Assembly (NCBI GenBank): GCA_049414625.1
Contig: JBMSAU010000070.1
Span: forward strand, 1 to 22,559
DNA: 22,559 nucleotides
Direction: 5' to 3'
Source of the DNA: WYEG01 sp049414625
GTDB lineage: Bacteria > Desulfobacterota > Thermodesulfobacteria > Thermodesulfobacteriales > Thermodesulfobacteriaceae
A model generated the notes under the pieces. That model ran no database searches and was not told the DNA's origin. It saw nothing but the letters and a program-made list of their open reading frames with translations. This document shows positions 1 through 7,746 of the stretch, in pieces (the stretch's first letter is position 1; the number at the start of each line of letters is the position of its first letter). The translations under genes and the position numbers were made by a program.

Positions 1-7
1 AAAGCTG

Positions 8-16
8 TGATATAAT
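8..16 (+). promoter_or_regulatory. Extended -10 element before the DUF1858 gene
   Basis: The bases read TGA followed by TATAAT, which fits an extended -10 (TGn-TATAAT). The start codon follows only 11 bases after the TATAAT, so the leader would be 4-5 bases long and there is no Shine-Dalgarno sequence in it. The -35 lies outside the window. In AT-rich DNA such a match can be chance. Confidence 0.4.
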
Positions 17-27
17 TTAAAATAAAA

Positions 28-246
28 ATGAACATCAAAATTTCCCCTCAAACAAAAGTTTATGAGCTATTGCAGCAATTTCCTGAATTAATCTATTTTT
101 TTTCCGACCTTGGAATTTGTGGATGTGGATTTCCTTGGGAAAGTGAGTATTTCTGGACTTTAGAGGAAGTAGCAAAAAGAAAAAATATAGAATTAGAAAA
201 ATTAATTTCTGAGTTAGAAAAAAAAATATTAGACCTCATGGATTAA
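28..246 (+). CDS. DUF1858 domain small redox protein
   Basis: A complete 72-residue protein that matches the DUF1858 pattern over its whole length. The N-terminal half resembles the usual 'T..VyElL..fPel..ff..lGi' stretch, a cysteine pair follows at C31 and C33 (GICGCGF), and the C-terminal half is a helix of the 'tLEEvA..k.ie.ekLi..L' type. In this family the cysteines are thought to form a redox-active disulfide, and the domain is often found next to hybrid-cluster proteins or ScdA-like iron-sulfur repair proteins. No such partner is in view, so the role here is unknown; it is probably cytoplasmic. The last 18 bases overlap tail-to-tail with the glycosyltransferase on the other strand. Family assignment is fairly sure; the exact function is not. 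Confidence 0.75.
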   Translation: MNIKISPQTKVYELLQQFPELIYFFSDLGICGCGFPWESEYFWTLEEVAKRKNIELEKLISELEKKILDLMD

Positions 247-2016
247 AAAGATCACAACTTGAAATGTGAAAGTTCCATCTAAGATTGAAAAAGATTTGAT
301 TTTATATCTATTTTTATGGATAAAGTTTCTAAACTCTGGATGTTCCTCTAGAATTTTTTGAATATTATTTCTCACATAATCTTTATTTATACTATCAGAT
401 ATAATCAAAAAACACATTTTACGGTGTTTGTGAAAAGTACTCTTATAAAAGATTGGTAGAGTAAACTCCCATGAAAACCGGAAGGGCGATTCATTTGGAA
501 CGAAAGTTTTAATAGCAGTCTTCAATTTTTGATAATATGAATCTTCATATATAATATGTTTGTTTTTTATATATAAATCTAAAATAGGAATCAAGACTTC
601 TAGGTTAATAGGGGTAAAAGATGAAGGAATTATTAAAACTTTAACAGTATCTACAGGTAGCTTATTTACATAATCAGAAGCCACACTCAAAGTTGCCATG
701 TTAGTTTGTTTTAAGAAGGGTCTATAACATAGAAAAGCAAGTAAAAAGGAAAAAATTAAAATACTTGTAATAAGATAATTTTTAGCTTTTAAAGGAATTG
801 GTAAACGATACAGACCATATGCAGCCATTAGCACATATAATGGCAATATAGGAATTATATATCTTATTCTTTCTATTTGAAGCAAAAAAATTAAGATAAA
901 GGGAAGTAATAAAATTATAAAAAAAAGTTCCTTATTTTTAAAAGCTGATTTTAATGAGTATAAAAAGAGAAAAAATAAAAATGGATGTATCTGATAAAAA
1001 AAGGTAGAAATATAATTCTCGCTCCAATTTTTTAAATTTGGTTTTTGATAATGCAATAAAAGTAGTAACTGGTTTAAGAGTTCATTATACTTATTAAAAA
1101 TTATTAAGGTAATAAGAAACAAAAGAATACCTAGGACAGAAAAAAAACGTTTCAAGTAAAGCTTTTTTTCTTGTGTTTGGGTTAATATATATAAGAATAA
1201 AGCAATAAATAAACCAAAAAACCATATTATTAAAGAATATTTTGTTAAAATTGATAAAAGGAGAGTGAAAGAAGAAAAAAGAAGCCATTTTCCACCTTTC
1301 ATTATCGCTTTTAAAAGCGAATAAAGAGCAAGTAGAAAGAAAGACATCGTTGAAATGTCTACTAATGTTAAAGGAATCTGTGTATAAAGATAAGGGATGC
1401 TTAATAACAATACTCCACCATAAAAACCTACCTCTCTGTTCCATAAACTTTTTCCTAATAAATAAGTAAAAAGTATTGAAAATGTAAAAGAAATTGAATT
1501 AAAGAATTGTATAAAAACTCTTTCTTCTCCAAAAAGCTTGAAAATTATACCATAAATAAAAGGTATTAATGGCATGTCTGTCCATATAAATATATCTTTA
1601 CCCCACTCTTGTAAAAAATAAAAAACTCCGAATTCTTTTACATATTTAGCTTGAGTAATATATCTTGCTGAATCTATATTTAGTTCTGGTATATCAAAAA
1701 AAAATAAAAATAAAAATGGAATTAGCAAAAAAAGAAATTTTTCATTGATTCTTGTATGTGTTTCATGAAAAATATTAATAAATATATTACCTAAGTAGAG
1801 GCTAAATAGCAATATTATAAAAAAGGAAATAGAATTGTCAGAAAATACTTGGGACCATGGGACTAATTTGTTATCATCAATAAAACGAAAAATAAAGAGT
1901 AAAATAAAAAATAATACAGATAGCATAAATATATAAAAATTTTCTTTTGGGTCAAAATTGAATAAAGCACTAAAGCTTTTTCTTTTAAATTTGTCTATTC
2001 TCTCATTAATAGTCAT
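229..2016 (-). CDS. GT39/ArnT-like multi-pass membrane glycosyltransferase
   Basis: A 595-residue polytopic membrane protein with about ten or more hydrophobic segments. The stretch at residues 112-130, with an aspartate at D115 followed by SARYI, sits just before the first periplasmic loop; it matches the 'D-[ES]-a.Y...a' signature of the dolichyl-phosphate-mannose protein mannosyltransferase / ArnT superfamily (GT39, GT83 and relatives). These enzymes use a polyprenyl-phosphate sugar donor and glycosylate lipid or protein acceptors outside the inner membrane. The C-terminal ~140 residues after the last membrane segment form a soluble, probably periplasmic domain that I do not recognise. The neighbours (GT2, radical SAM, UGM-like) point to cell-surface glycan synthesis. 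The DNA is very AT-rich. The ATG start has a weak AGG 5-7 bases upstream. The 3' end overlaps the DUF1858 gene by 18 bases. Substrate is unknown. Confidence 0.78.
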   Translation of the reverse strand: MTINERIDKFKRKSFSALFNFDPKENFYIFMLSVLFFILLFIFRFIDDNKLVPWSQVFSDNSISFFIILLFSLYLGNIFINIFHETHTRINEKFLFLLIPFLFLFFFDIPELNIDSARYITQAKYVKEFGVFYFLQEWGKDIFIWTDMPLIPFIYGIIFKLFGEERVFIQFFNSISFTFSILFTYLLGKSLWNREVGFYGGVLLLSIPYLYTQIPLTLVDISTMSFFLLALYSLLKAIMKGGKWLLFSSFTLLLSILTKYSLIIWFFGLFIALFLYILTQTQEKKLYLKRFFSVLGILLFLITLIIFNKYNELLNQLLLLLHYQKPNLKNWSENYISTFFYQIHPFLFFLFLYSLKSAFKNKELFFIILLLPFILIFLLQIERIRYIIPILPLYVLMAAYGLYRLPIPLKAKNYLITSILIFSFLLAFLCYRPFLKQTNMATLSVASDYVNKLPVDTVKVLIIPSSFTPINLEVLIPILDLYIKNKHIIYEDSYYQKLKTAIKTFVPNESPFRFSWEFTLPIFYKSTFHKHRKMCFLIISDSINKDYVRNNIQKILEEHPEFRNFIHKNRYKIKSFSILDGTFTFQVVIFLIHEV

Positions 2017-2025
2017 TTTGACCTA

Positions 2026-2530
2026 TTATCCTCTTACGGTCATAGTGCCGCTTTTATGGTGTAAAGTTTCTCCGGGAGGGGCGTGGTAGTTCCCCAATTC
2101 AATCTCGTTAAATTCCCTTAACATCCTTGAGTTTAACCTCTCATTCATCTCTTTCAAGGTCAAATGTAATAATCTTTCCACTCATCCTTCATCCGGAAAT
2201 ACCTCTATTACCTCTAACTTCCTCATGCTTACCCCAGATGCATAAAGACTTATTACAACTTCAGCAAGGTCTAATCCAGCCTTTCTTTTTTCTGGAAGTA
2301 TGACAGGACGGAAACTTCCTTTCCTTACGCGAGGCACCCTTAACCTTCTTCACCTCTCCTAAAGCTGGGAGTAAATCTCTGCTATAAAAACCTTTAGCAT
2401 AATCTTCTGTCTCTTCAAGGTAAACTTCTCTTTCTTCAAGCATAAGCGCTTCTAAAAATTTTTAGAGTAACATATTGACAGTCTGTTGTAAAGGAGCTAA
2501 AATCTCTTGATAAAGTTGGGAGGCTATCAT
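2026..2530 (-). pseudogene. Decayed IS256-family (mutator-type) transposase remnant
   Basis: Reading the minus strand from an ATG at 2530 with a good purine-rich ribosome site (AGGAAGAGG) gives QLYQEILAPLQQTVNMLL, a stop, then LEALMLEEREVYLEE and KGFYSRDLLPALGEVKK. This is the N-terminus of an IS256 transposase. Near 2340 the frame shifts, and the new frame reads PRVRKGSFRPVILPEKR and then DLAEVVISLYASGVSMRKL. It then jumps directly to VFPDEG-stop-VERLLHLTLKEMNERLNS, which is the family's C-terminal helix, and ends at a stop at 2026. About 165 codons remain of roughly 400. The DDE catalytic core is gone through an internal deletion, and there are also one frameshift and two in-frame stops. 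It fills the otherwise empty stretch between the GT39 and GT2 genes. No terminal repeats or target duplication could be defined. Confidence 0.85.
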
Positions 2531-2601
2531 GCCTCTTCCTTTTTCTCAAGTCTTTACACAATCAATGAAAGACTACTGAAAGAAAGTGCTAATAAAAAAA
2601 A

Positions 2602-3633
2602 ATGGGTAGTAATTCAAAGACCATTTCTATAATAATTCCCAATTATAATAAAGGTTTTATTTTGGAAATAACTTTGCAAAATATATTTTCATCACCACTT
2701 TGGATAGAAAAAGTAGAAGTAATTGTAGTTGACGATGGATCTACTGATGATTCTGTAAAAAGAATAAAAAAATATCCTTGTAAATTGATTTGTTTGGAGA
2801 GTAATTTTGGAGCTTCAAAAGCAAGAAATATTGGTGCAAAGAATAGTACAGGTAAATTTCTATTCTTCGTTGATGCTGATTGTATAATAGAAGAAGAGAC
2901 ATTGCGGATAGTAGAAGAAACTACAAAAAAATATACTTGGAATAAATTAATTGTTGGAGGTACCTATAAACCAGAACCTTATGATAAATCTTTTTTTAGC
3001 ACCTTTCAAGCTATCTTTGTGAATCACTTCGAACTAAAAAATCCTCAACCAGATTATATACCTACTCACGCAATGATAATACCCCGTTGCGACTTTGAAA
3101 ACAGCGGTGGCTTTCGAGAAAAATTTTTACCTATTCTTGAAGATGTAGAATTTTCTCATAGAATGAAAAGAAAGGGATATACACTTGTAATGGATCCTAA
3201 ACTTCAAGTTATGCATTATTTTGGTTTTAATTTCATTAGATCTATTAAGAATGCCTTTAGAAAATCATTATATTGGTCAATCTATTCTTTAAGTAATAAA
3301 GACCTATTTTCCGACTCTGGCACAGCAGCAATAGAATTTAAACTTACTGGATTAATTCTTATATTAATTTATTTTATTCTCTTAATTTTTGTCTTTGTCA
3401 AAAAAGGTTTTCTTTTGATTCTTTTAGTTCTTTTATTGTCTATCATCTTACTAATAAACAAAGAATTAATAAAAAAGTTTTGTAAAAAGGGGCTTATTTT
3501 TACTTTTAAAGCTGTAAGTTACTATATATTCATATACACATTAGTTGCTTTAATAGGGGGAATATCCGGATTATTATTATTTTTAGTGAATAAAGAAATA
3601 AAAGAGACTATGAGAAATATGCGAAATGTTTAA
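2602..3633 (+). CDS. Family 2 glycosyltransferase with C-terminal membrane segments
   Basis: A 343-residue GT-A fold enzyme. Visible motifs are the N-terminal strand ISIIIPNYNKG (residues 9-18), the nucleotide-binding DDGS at 44-47, the metal-binding DAD at 91-93, and the catalytic-base-like ED at 180-181 in 'ILEDVEF'. After about residue 245 come two to three hydrophobic helices that would tether it to the inner membrane, as in enzymes that extend polyprenyl-linked glycans or modify lipids. It ends inside the following radical SAM gene (8-base overlap), which implies translational coupling. Upstream there is no ribosome site; a TG-C-TAATAA stretch at 2587-2595 could be an extended -10 giving an almost leaderless transcript. 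The donor sugar cannot be told from sequence. Confidence 0.85.
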   Translation: MGSNSKTISIIIPNYNKGFILEITLQNIFSSPLWIEKVEVIVVDDGSTDDSVKRIKKYPCKLICLESNFGASKARNIGAKNSTGKFLFFVDADCIIEEETLRIVEETTKKYTWNKLIVGGTYKPEPYDKSFFSTFQAIFVNHFELKNPQPDYIPTHAMIIPRCDFENSGGFREKFLPILEDVEFSHRMKRKGYTLVMDPKLQVMHYFGFNFIRSIKNAFRKSLYWSIYSLSNKDLFSDSGTAAIEFKLTGLILILIYFILLIFVFVKKGFLLILLVLLLSIILLINKELIKKFCKKGLIFTFKAVSYYIFIYTLVALIGGISGLLLFLVNKEIKETMRNMRNV

Positions 3634-4702
3634 ACTATTTAAGTATTTTCCTTATATCTTTCTTAAAAAACCTATATATTTAACTATTTTCTTAACATCA
3701 AAATGTAATTCTAATTGTATTTTTTGTTTCTATCGACGTGACCCTAATTTAACCCTTAATAAAGAAGAACCAGACCTTACAGTTGAAGAAATCGAAAAGA
3801 TTTCAAACTCAATAGGTTCGTTAATTTGGATTTCATTTTCAGGTGGAGAAGTGTTTCTAAGAGAAGACTTAGTTGAAATAAGTAAAATCTTCTATAATAA
3901 AAATAAGCCTTTTATCATGCTTTATTCTACTAATGGACTTCAACCAAATGTAATTTTAAATCAAATAGAAAAAATCCTCTCCTTATGCAAAGATTCAATA
4001 ATTGTTGTAAAACTTTCCCTTGATGGGATTGGATTAGAACATGATTTAATCAGAGGAGTTAAAAATGGTTTTGAAAAGGTAATGGAAACATATCATCATC
4101 TTAACGAACTAGCAGCTATTTTCAAAAATTTAGAAATCGGTTTTAATACAGTTTTTTGTTCTATTAATCAAAATAAAATTACTGAAATTATCAATTTTGT
4201 AAATTCTTTAAAAGGAGTTAGAAACCACTCAATCTCTTTAATAAGAGGTGAAATAGATAAGAAATTAAAAGATGTTGATATTGAATTATATCTTCGTTGC
4301 ACAAAGTTACTTCAGAAAAATTTAAAAAGGTATAGCTTTAAAGGAGCAAGACTTAAAGCTGCACAGGATATTTTAAGGTCTCGTCTAATATACAAAATAG
4401 TTAAGGAATCAAAGACATTTCTCCCTTGTTATGCAGGACGGCTTACCCTTACTATTACTCATACAGGAAAGGTATTCCCTTGCGAGAATTTTTCTGAAGA
4501 GTTCTTGTTGGGTAGCTTAAGAGAGCAAAATTATGACCTCAAAAAAATTTTAAACTCTCAAAGGACAAAACAAGTAATCGCCAGGATTAAGAATGGTTGC
4601 TATTGCACTCATGAATGTTATTTAATGATAAACATTCTTTTTAATCCTAAAACTTATTTTTCTCTTTTTAAGGAATATTTCAAACTTCTTTTGGCTTTAT
4701 AA
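3626..4702 (+). CDS. Radical SAM protein with SPASM/twitch-like C-terminus
   Basis: A 358-residue radical SAM enzyme. The cluster-binding motif C27-x3-C31-x2-C34 (KCNSNCIFCF) is followed by 'ISFSGGEVFLR', the usual GGE strand of the SAM pocket. The C-terminal part carries extra cysteines: 'LPCYAG', 'FPCENF', and a final trio C325, C327, C331. This fits an auxiliary iron-sulfur cluster of the SPASM or twitch type. Such proteins modify peptides, sugars or cofactors. Here the start lies inside the upstream GT2 gene (8-base overlap), so the substrate may be a glycan or glycolipid made by that enzyme, but this is inference. The 3' end overlaps the convergent B12-radical SAM gene by 23 bases. The region is strongly AT-rich. 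Confidence 0.83.
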   Translation: MFKLFKYFPYIFLKKPIYLTIFLTSKCNSNCIFCFYRRDPNLTLNKEEPDLTVEEIEKISNSIGSLIWISFSGGEVFLREDLVEISKIFYNKNKPFIMLYSTNGLQPNVILNQIEKILSLCKDSIIVVKLSLDGIGLEHDLIRGVKNGFEKVMETYHHLNELAAIFKNLEIGFNTVFCSINQNKITEIINFVNSLKGVRNHSISLIRGEIDKKLKDVDIELYLRCTKLLQKNLKRYSFKGARLKAAQDILRSRLIYKIVKESKTFLPCYAGRLTLTITHTGKVFPCENFSEEFLLGSLREQNYDLKKILNSQRTKQVIARIKNGCYCTHECYLMINILFNPKTYFSLFKEYFKLLLAL

Positions 4703-6125
4703 ATATATCTTTTTTTAACCATAACCAAAAAAGACTTTTAGCCCCTTTCCAATAATGAACCAGATCGTGTAAATTTCTAATATCACATATTTTTTTTAAA
4801 ATGTAAGATGGACGAGAATAAAATTTTTTAAAAGCAAGCTGCCTTAATGTTTGAATCTGTTCCCTGGTGAGAGTAAAAGGAACAAAAGCTGCTCCTTGAT
4901 AAGTATAATCTGAGTAATCGTTAGAAATATTTCCATATTTTTCATAGTTGTCCCAAAGATAAGTTCCTGGAAAAGGAGTTAAAGCATGAAAATTTACAAA
5001 ATCGGGATCAAGTTTTATGGCAAATTCTATGGTCTTAAGCCCATCTTCAAAGGTTTCACCAGGAATACCAAACATAAAAGATAAACTGACTCGAAGACCA
5101 ACCTCTTTTGCTAATTTAACTGCCCTTTCAATCTGCTCAAGAGTAAGCCCTTTTCTCAAGGTGTTAAGATTTTTTTGCACTCCGCTTTCAGCTCCAAAAA
5201 GGATAGCCCAACAGCCAGCCTCTTTAAAAGCTTGAAGAAGGGGTCTATCTACCTGATCAGCCCGAGCAGAAACAAACCAACTGATTTTTAATTTCCTTCT
5301 TTTTATCTCCTGTGCAATTTCCATTGCCCTTTGATAATCAGAAGTGAAGGTATCGTCAAGAAATTTTATTTCTTTGTAACCTTCTTTAACTAAATGTTCA
5401 ATTTCTGCTAAAACATTATCAACGCTTCTATACCTCACGCCATATTTTCTTTCTTTATCAATTTGAAAACAAAAAATACATCTTTTATTACAACCTCGTG
5501 AAGTTATCATCGTTGCGACTGGCTTTTTTCGATAAGTAGCTGGAGGTGGGATGTACTTATTGGGATCTCCTAAGAGGTCTCTGGCTGGGAAGGGGATTAA
5601 ATCAAGGTTTTGAATTAATTCCCTATCTGGATTTATGATGATTTTATCTTTTTGGCGATATATAACCCCCTTTATACCTTTCAACTCTCTTCCGTTTTCT
5701 AAAGCTTCTAAAAGTTCAACGCAGGTTAACTCACCTTCGCCTGTTACAATTGCGTCAATCGCTTGAGAATCAGGATCATGGAAACATTTTTCCTTCATAG
5801 CAATTGGATAAGGTCCACCTACACAAATAAAAGCATCTTTTAATTCCCTTTTAATATCCATGGCGAACTTCTTTGCTTTAGGCCAGCCAAATGTAGTAGA
5901 ATAAATCCCGATAAATTCTGGGTTATAAGTCCTTATTTGCTCCACTAACTGAGAATAAGTGAGAAAGCTCCCATCAAAAAACCTTACTTCATGTCCTGCC
6001 TGACGTAAGACCGAAGCTACATAAAGCACTCCTAAAGGCTGCCAGTAATTTATTTGAGATTGGACTGTTTTCGGTGAGAATATCTCTTCAGGTCTCCAAG
6101 GAGGAATTACAAGAGCACACTTCAT
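4680..6125 (-). CDS. B12-binding-type radical SAM protein (BchE/HpnJ-like class)
   Basis: A 481-residue protein with an N-terminal cobalamin-binding Rossmann-type domain (about 1-170; VIPPWRPEE, 'YWQPLGVLYVASVLRQAGHEV', 'GGPYPI', 'DAIVTGEGE'). A radical SAM core follows, with C212-x3-C216-x2-C219 (RGCNKRCIFCF), the later strands 'FLDDTF' and 'LFGAESG', and 'SFMFGIPGET'. The classical DxHxxG motif for base-off B12 is not visible; at the equivalent place the sequence is DGSFLT, so cobalamin may bind in another mode. Family members act on lipids, hopanoids, tetrapyrroles or sugars as methylases, cyclases or reductases. Two bases separate it from the FAD protein upstream, so the two are co-transcribed. 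Substrate unknown. Confidence 0.85.
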   Translation of the reverse strand: MKCALVIPPWRPEEIFSPKTVQSQINYWQPLGVLYVASVLRQAGHEVRFFDGSFLTYSQLVEQIRTYNPEFIGIYSTTFGWPKAKKFAMDIKRELKDAFICVGGPYPIAMKEKCFHDPDSQAIDAIVTGEGELTCVELLEALENGRELKGIKGVIYRQKDKIIINPDRELIQNLDLIPFPARDLLGDPNKYIPPPATYRKKPVATMITSRGCNKRCIFCFQIDKERKYGVRYRSVDNVLAEIEHLVKEGYKEIKFLDDTFTSDYQRAMEIAQEIKRRKLKISWFVSARADQVDRPLLQAFKEAGCWAILFGAESGVQKNLNTLRKGLTLEQIERAVKLAKEVGLRVSLSFMFGIPGETFEDGLKTIEFAIKLDPDFVNFHALTPFPGTYLWDNYEKYGNISNDYSDYTYQGAAFVPFTLTREQIQTLRQLAFKKFYSRPSYILKKICDIRNLHDLVHYWKGAKSLFWLWLKKDIFIKPKEV

Positions 6126-6127
6126 AC

Positions 6128-7480
6128 TTAATTTATCAGCGAATTTTTTGCAGCCTGAATTCCGGATTCGATTGCTTTATCCATGTTGTAGTATTTAAAC
6201 ATCCCTGTTCTACCAGCAAGAAAGAGATTTTTAAACCTGCTTAAGTAATCAATTACTTTTGCATAATATCTTTTATAATCTGTGTCAAAAAGAGGGTATG
6301 CCATAGGAACTCTAATTAATTTTCCATCCAAAACTTCTATCCTTTTTATGACTCCTACTTTTTCTAAGTATATAATTGTATTTTCTATTAACTGACCCTC
6401 ACTTAATTGCCAAATCTCATCTTCTTCATTGCAAAAATACTCTGCAACAATAAGAGTTTTTTTTTCTGGTGCCATATCAATACTCCAATTAGTTGGTTCA
6501 TGAATCCTTCCAAAGGGAATTTCTTGTTCAGGAAAATAAATCCAAGTACAGTTTGTGCACCTAGGTTTATTAAGAAAAATTGCTACTAAAAGAAGATTTC
6601 TGTATTTTAAGTATGAAGTTATCTTTAGTATATCATCAGGGGGGGTTGGGAACAAAGATTTAATTAATGAAGTAATTGGAATTGTAGAAATAAATTTTTC
6701 TCCTTCAATATAATAGTATACCTTTCCCTCTTTTACATATACTCCTTTAATCCTATCTCCCTCCCAAATTATTTTTTCTACCTTGCAATTTAAATTGATT
6801 TTATTACCTGCTTTTATTATATTTGCTGCAAGTTTATCAGCAATTCTTCCTATTCCATGTGAAGGGTATAAGAATTTATCAATTAGTGTAGGTATGCTAT
6901 CTGAATGTTTGAATAAAGCACTTTTAATAAGGGACTTCCAAGAAAGACCTTGTATTCGTTGACTTATCCATTCAGCACTTATTCTATTACAAGGAATTCC
7001 CCATACTTTCTCGCTGTATTCTTTAAAAAAAAGTTCATACAAACGTTTACCAAATCGCGAAATAACCCAGTCCTCAAGTGAAACAACCTCTGCGTTGTTT
7101 CTATTTATTTTACATTTCTCATACAAAAAATCAAAAAAAGCTTTTAATACTTCTTTTACTCCCAACCCATCAATAATGTTTTTAGGGTTCAAAGGATAAT
7201 CAAAATATTTACCTTTAAGATAAATTTTGCTTCTTCTAAATACAATTAAGAGCTCATCTCCCAACAAATCTTTGACAAGTTTTTCAATTTCTTTATTTGT
7301 AGTAAAAAATCTATGCCCACCTAAGTCAAAACGAAAGCCTCCATATTCAATGGTCTTAGCAAGACCCCCAACTTGATTAGATTCTTCAAGCACTATTAAA
7401 TCTTTATTCAGTAAAGATAAATGATACCCTGCAGAAAGGCCAGCTAGTCCTCCGCCTAAGATAATAATTTCTTTCTTCAT
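6128..7480 (-). CDS. FAD-dependent UDP-galactopyranose mutase-like / protoporphyrinogen oxidase-like flavoprotein
   Basis: About 450 residues. The N-terminus is a dinucleotide-binding fold (IIILGGGLAGLSAGYHL), followed by 'VLEESNQVGGLAKT' and 'GGFRFDLGGHRFFT', typical of the amine-oxidase/UGM superfamily. The C-terminus has 'LFLAGRTGMFKYYNMDKAIESG', the FAD-closing motif. Relatives interconvert or dehydrogenate sugars or isoprenoids, and many sit in polysaccharide clusters, which fits the GT genes nearby. It is longer than Glf-type UGMs (~370-390 aa), so the name is only a class label. I prefer the ATG at 7480; a TTG nine bases upstream (7489) is possible, and neither has a clear ribosome site. 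The downstream B12-radical SAM gene begins after two bases. Confidence 0.72.
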   Translation of the reverse strand: MKKEIIILGGGLAGLSAGYHLSLLNKDLIVLEESNQVGGLAKTIEYGGFRFDLGGHRFFTTNKEIEKLVKDLLGDELLIVFRRSKIYLKGKYFDYPLNPKNIIDGLGVKEVLKAFFDFLYEKCKINRNNAEVVSLEDWVISRFGKRLYELFFKEYSEKVWGIPCNRISAEWISQRIQGLSWKSLIKSALFKHSDSIPTLIDKFLYPSHGIGRIADKLAANIIKAGNKINLNCKVEKIIWEGDRIKGVYVKEGKVYYYIEGEKFISTIPITSLIKSLFPTPPDDILKITSYLKYRNLLLVAIFLNKPRCTNCTWIYFPEQEIPFGRIHEPTNWSIDMAPEKKTLIVAEYFCNEEDEIWQLSEGQLIENTIIYLEKVGVIKRIEVLDGKLIRVPMAYPLFDTDYKRYYAKVIDYLSRFKNLFLAGRTGMFKYYNMDKAIESGIQAAKNSLIN

Positions 7481-7577
7481 CACGCTCAATACGAAAATCT
7501 ACTTGGTTTTCAATTAATTTCTAATATTTGACCTAAAATGTTCTTTCTGTGGCATTGTCTATTTTCCACATAAAATG

Positions 7578-7729
7578 AATGTATGAGCAAACAGTGTTTA
7601 GCTTATAAGAGGTTCAACCCTAGGGGCGATCGGCTGGTTACCAAATGTTGTAGCAGGGCTTTCCTACGCTCGCCCCAACATATCCTCCTTGTTTTATTAA
7701 CCCAGTGGAATCTATTGAGCAATCGTCTA
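7578..7729 (+). repeat. 152-bp interspersed repeat, copy A
   Basis: This block is about 85% identical to 9181-9331, in the same orientation. The right half (from the hairpin onward) is over 90% identical, and the left half less so. A hairpin is conserved in both copies: ATGTTG (7645-7650), a five-base bulge, GGGC (7656-7659), a 12-base loop, then GCCC-CAACAT (7672-7681). It ends with a conserved AGTGGAA-CTAT-GAGCAATCGTCTA segment. The copy lies just beyond the rhodanese stop codon. It could be a non-autonomous derivative of an insertion sequence, perhaps an end of an IS200/IS605-type element, but no terminal repeats common to both copies are seen. Confidence 0.8.
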
Positions 7730-7746
7730 AAGTTTATTAAAGTTTA

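Noticed and set aside
1094..1444. 116-codon minus-strand open frame
   Set aside because: It lies in another frame entirely within the GT39 gene, and its composition reflects AT-rich membrane-protein codons read out of frame.
2261..2443. 60-codon minus-strand open frame as a stand-alone small gene
   Set aside because: It is only one fragment of the IS256 transposase fossil; the homologous frame continues on both sides across a stop and a frameshift.
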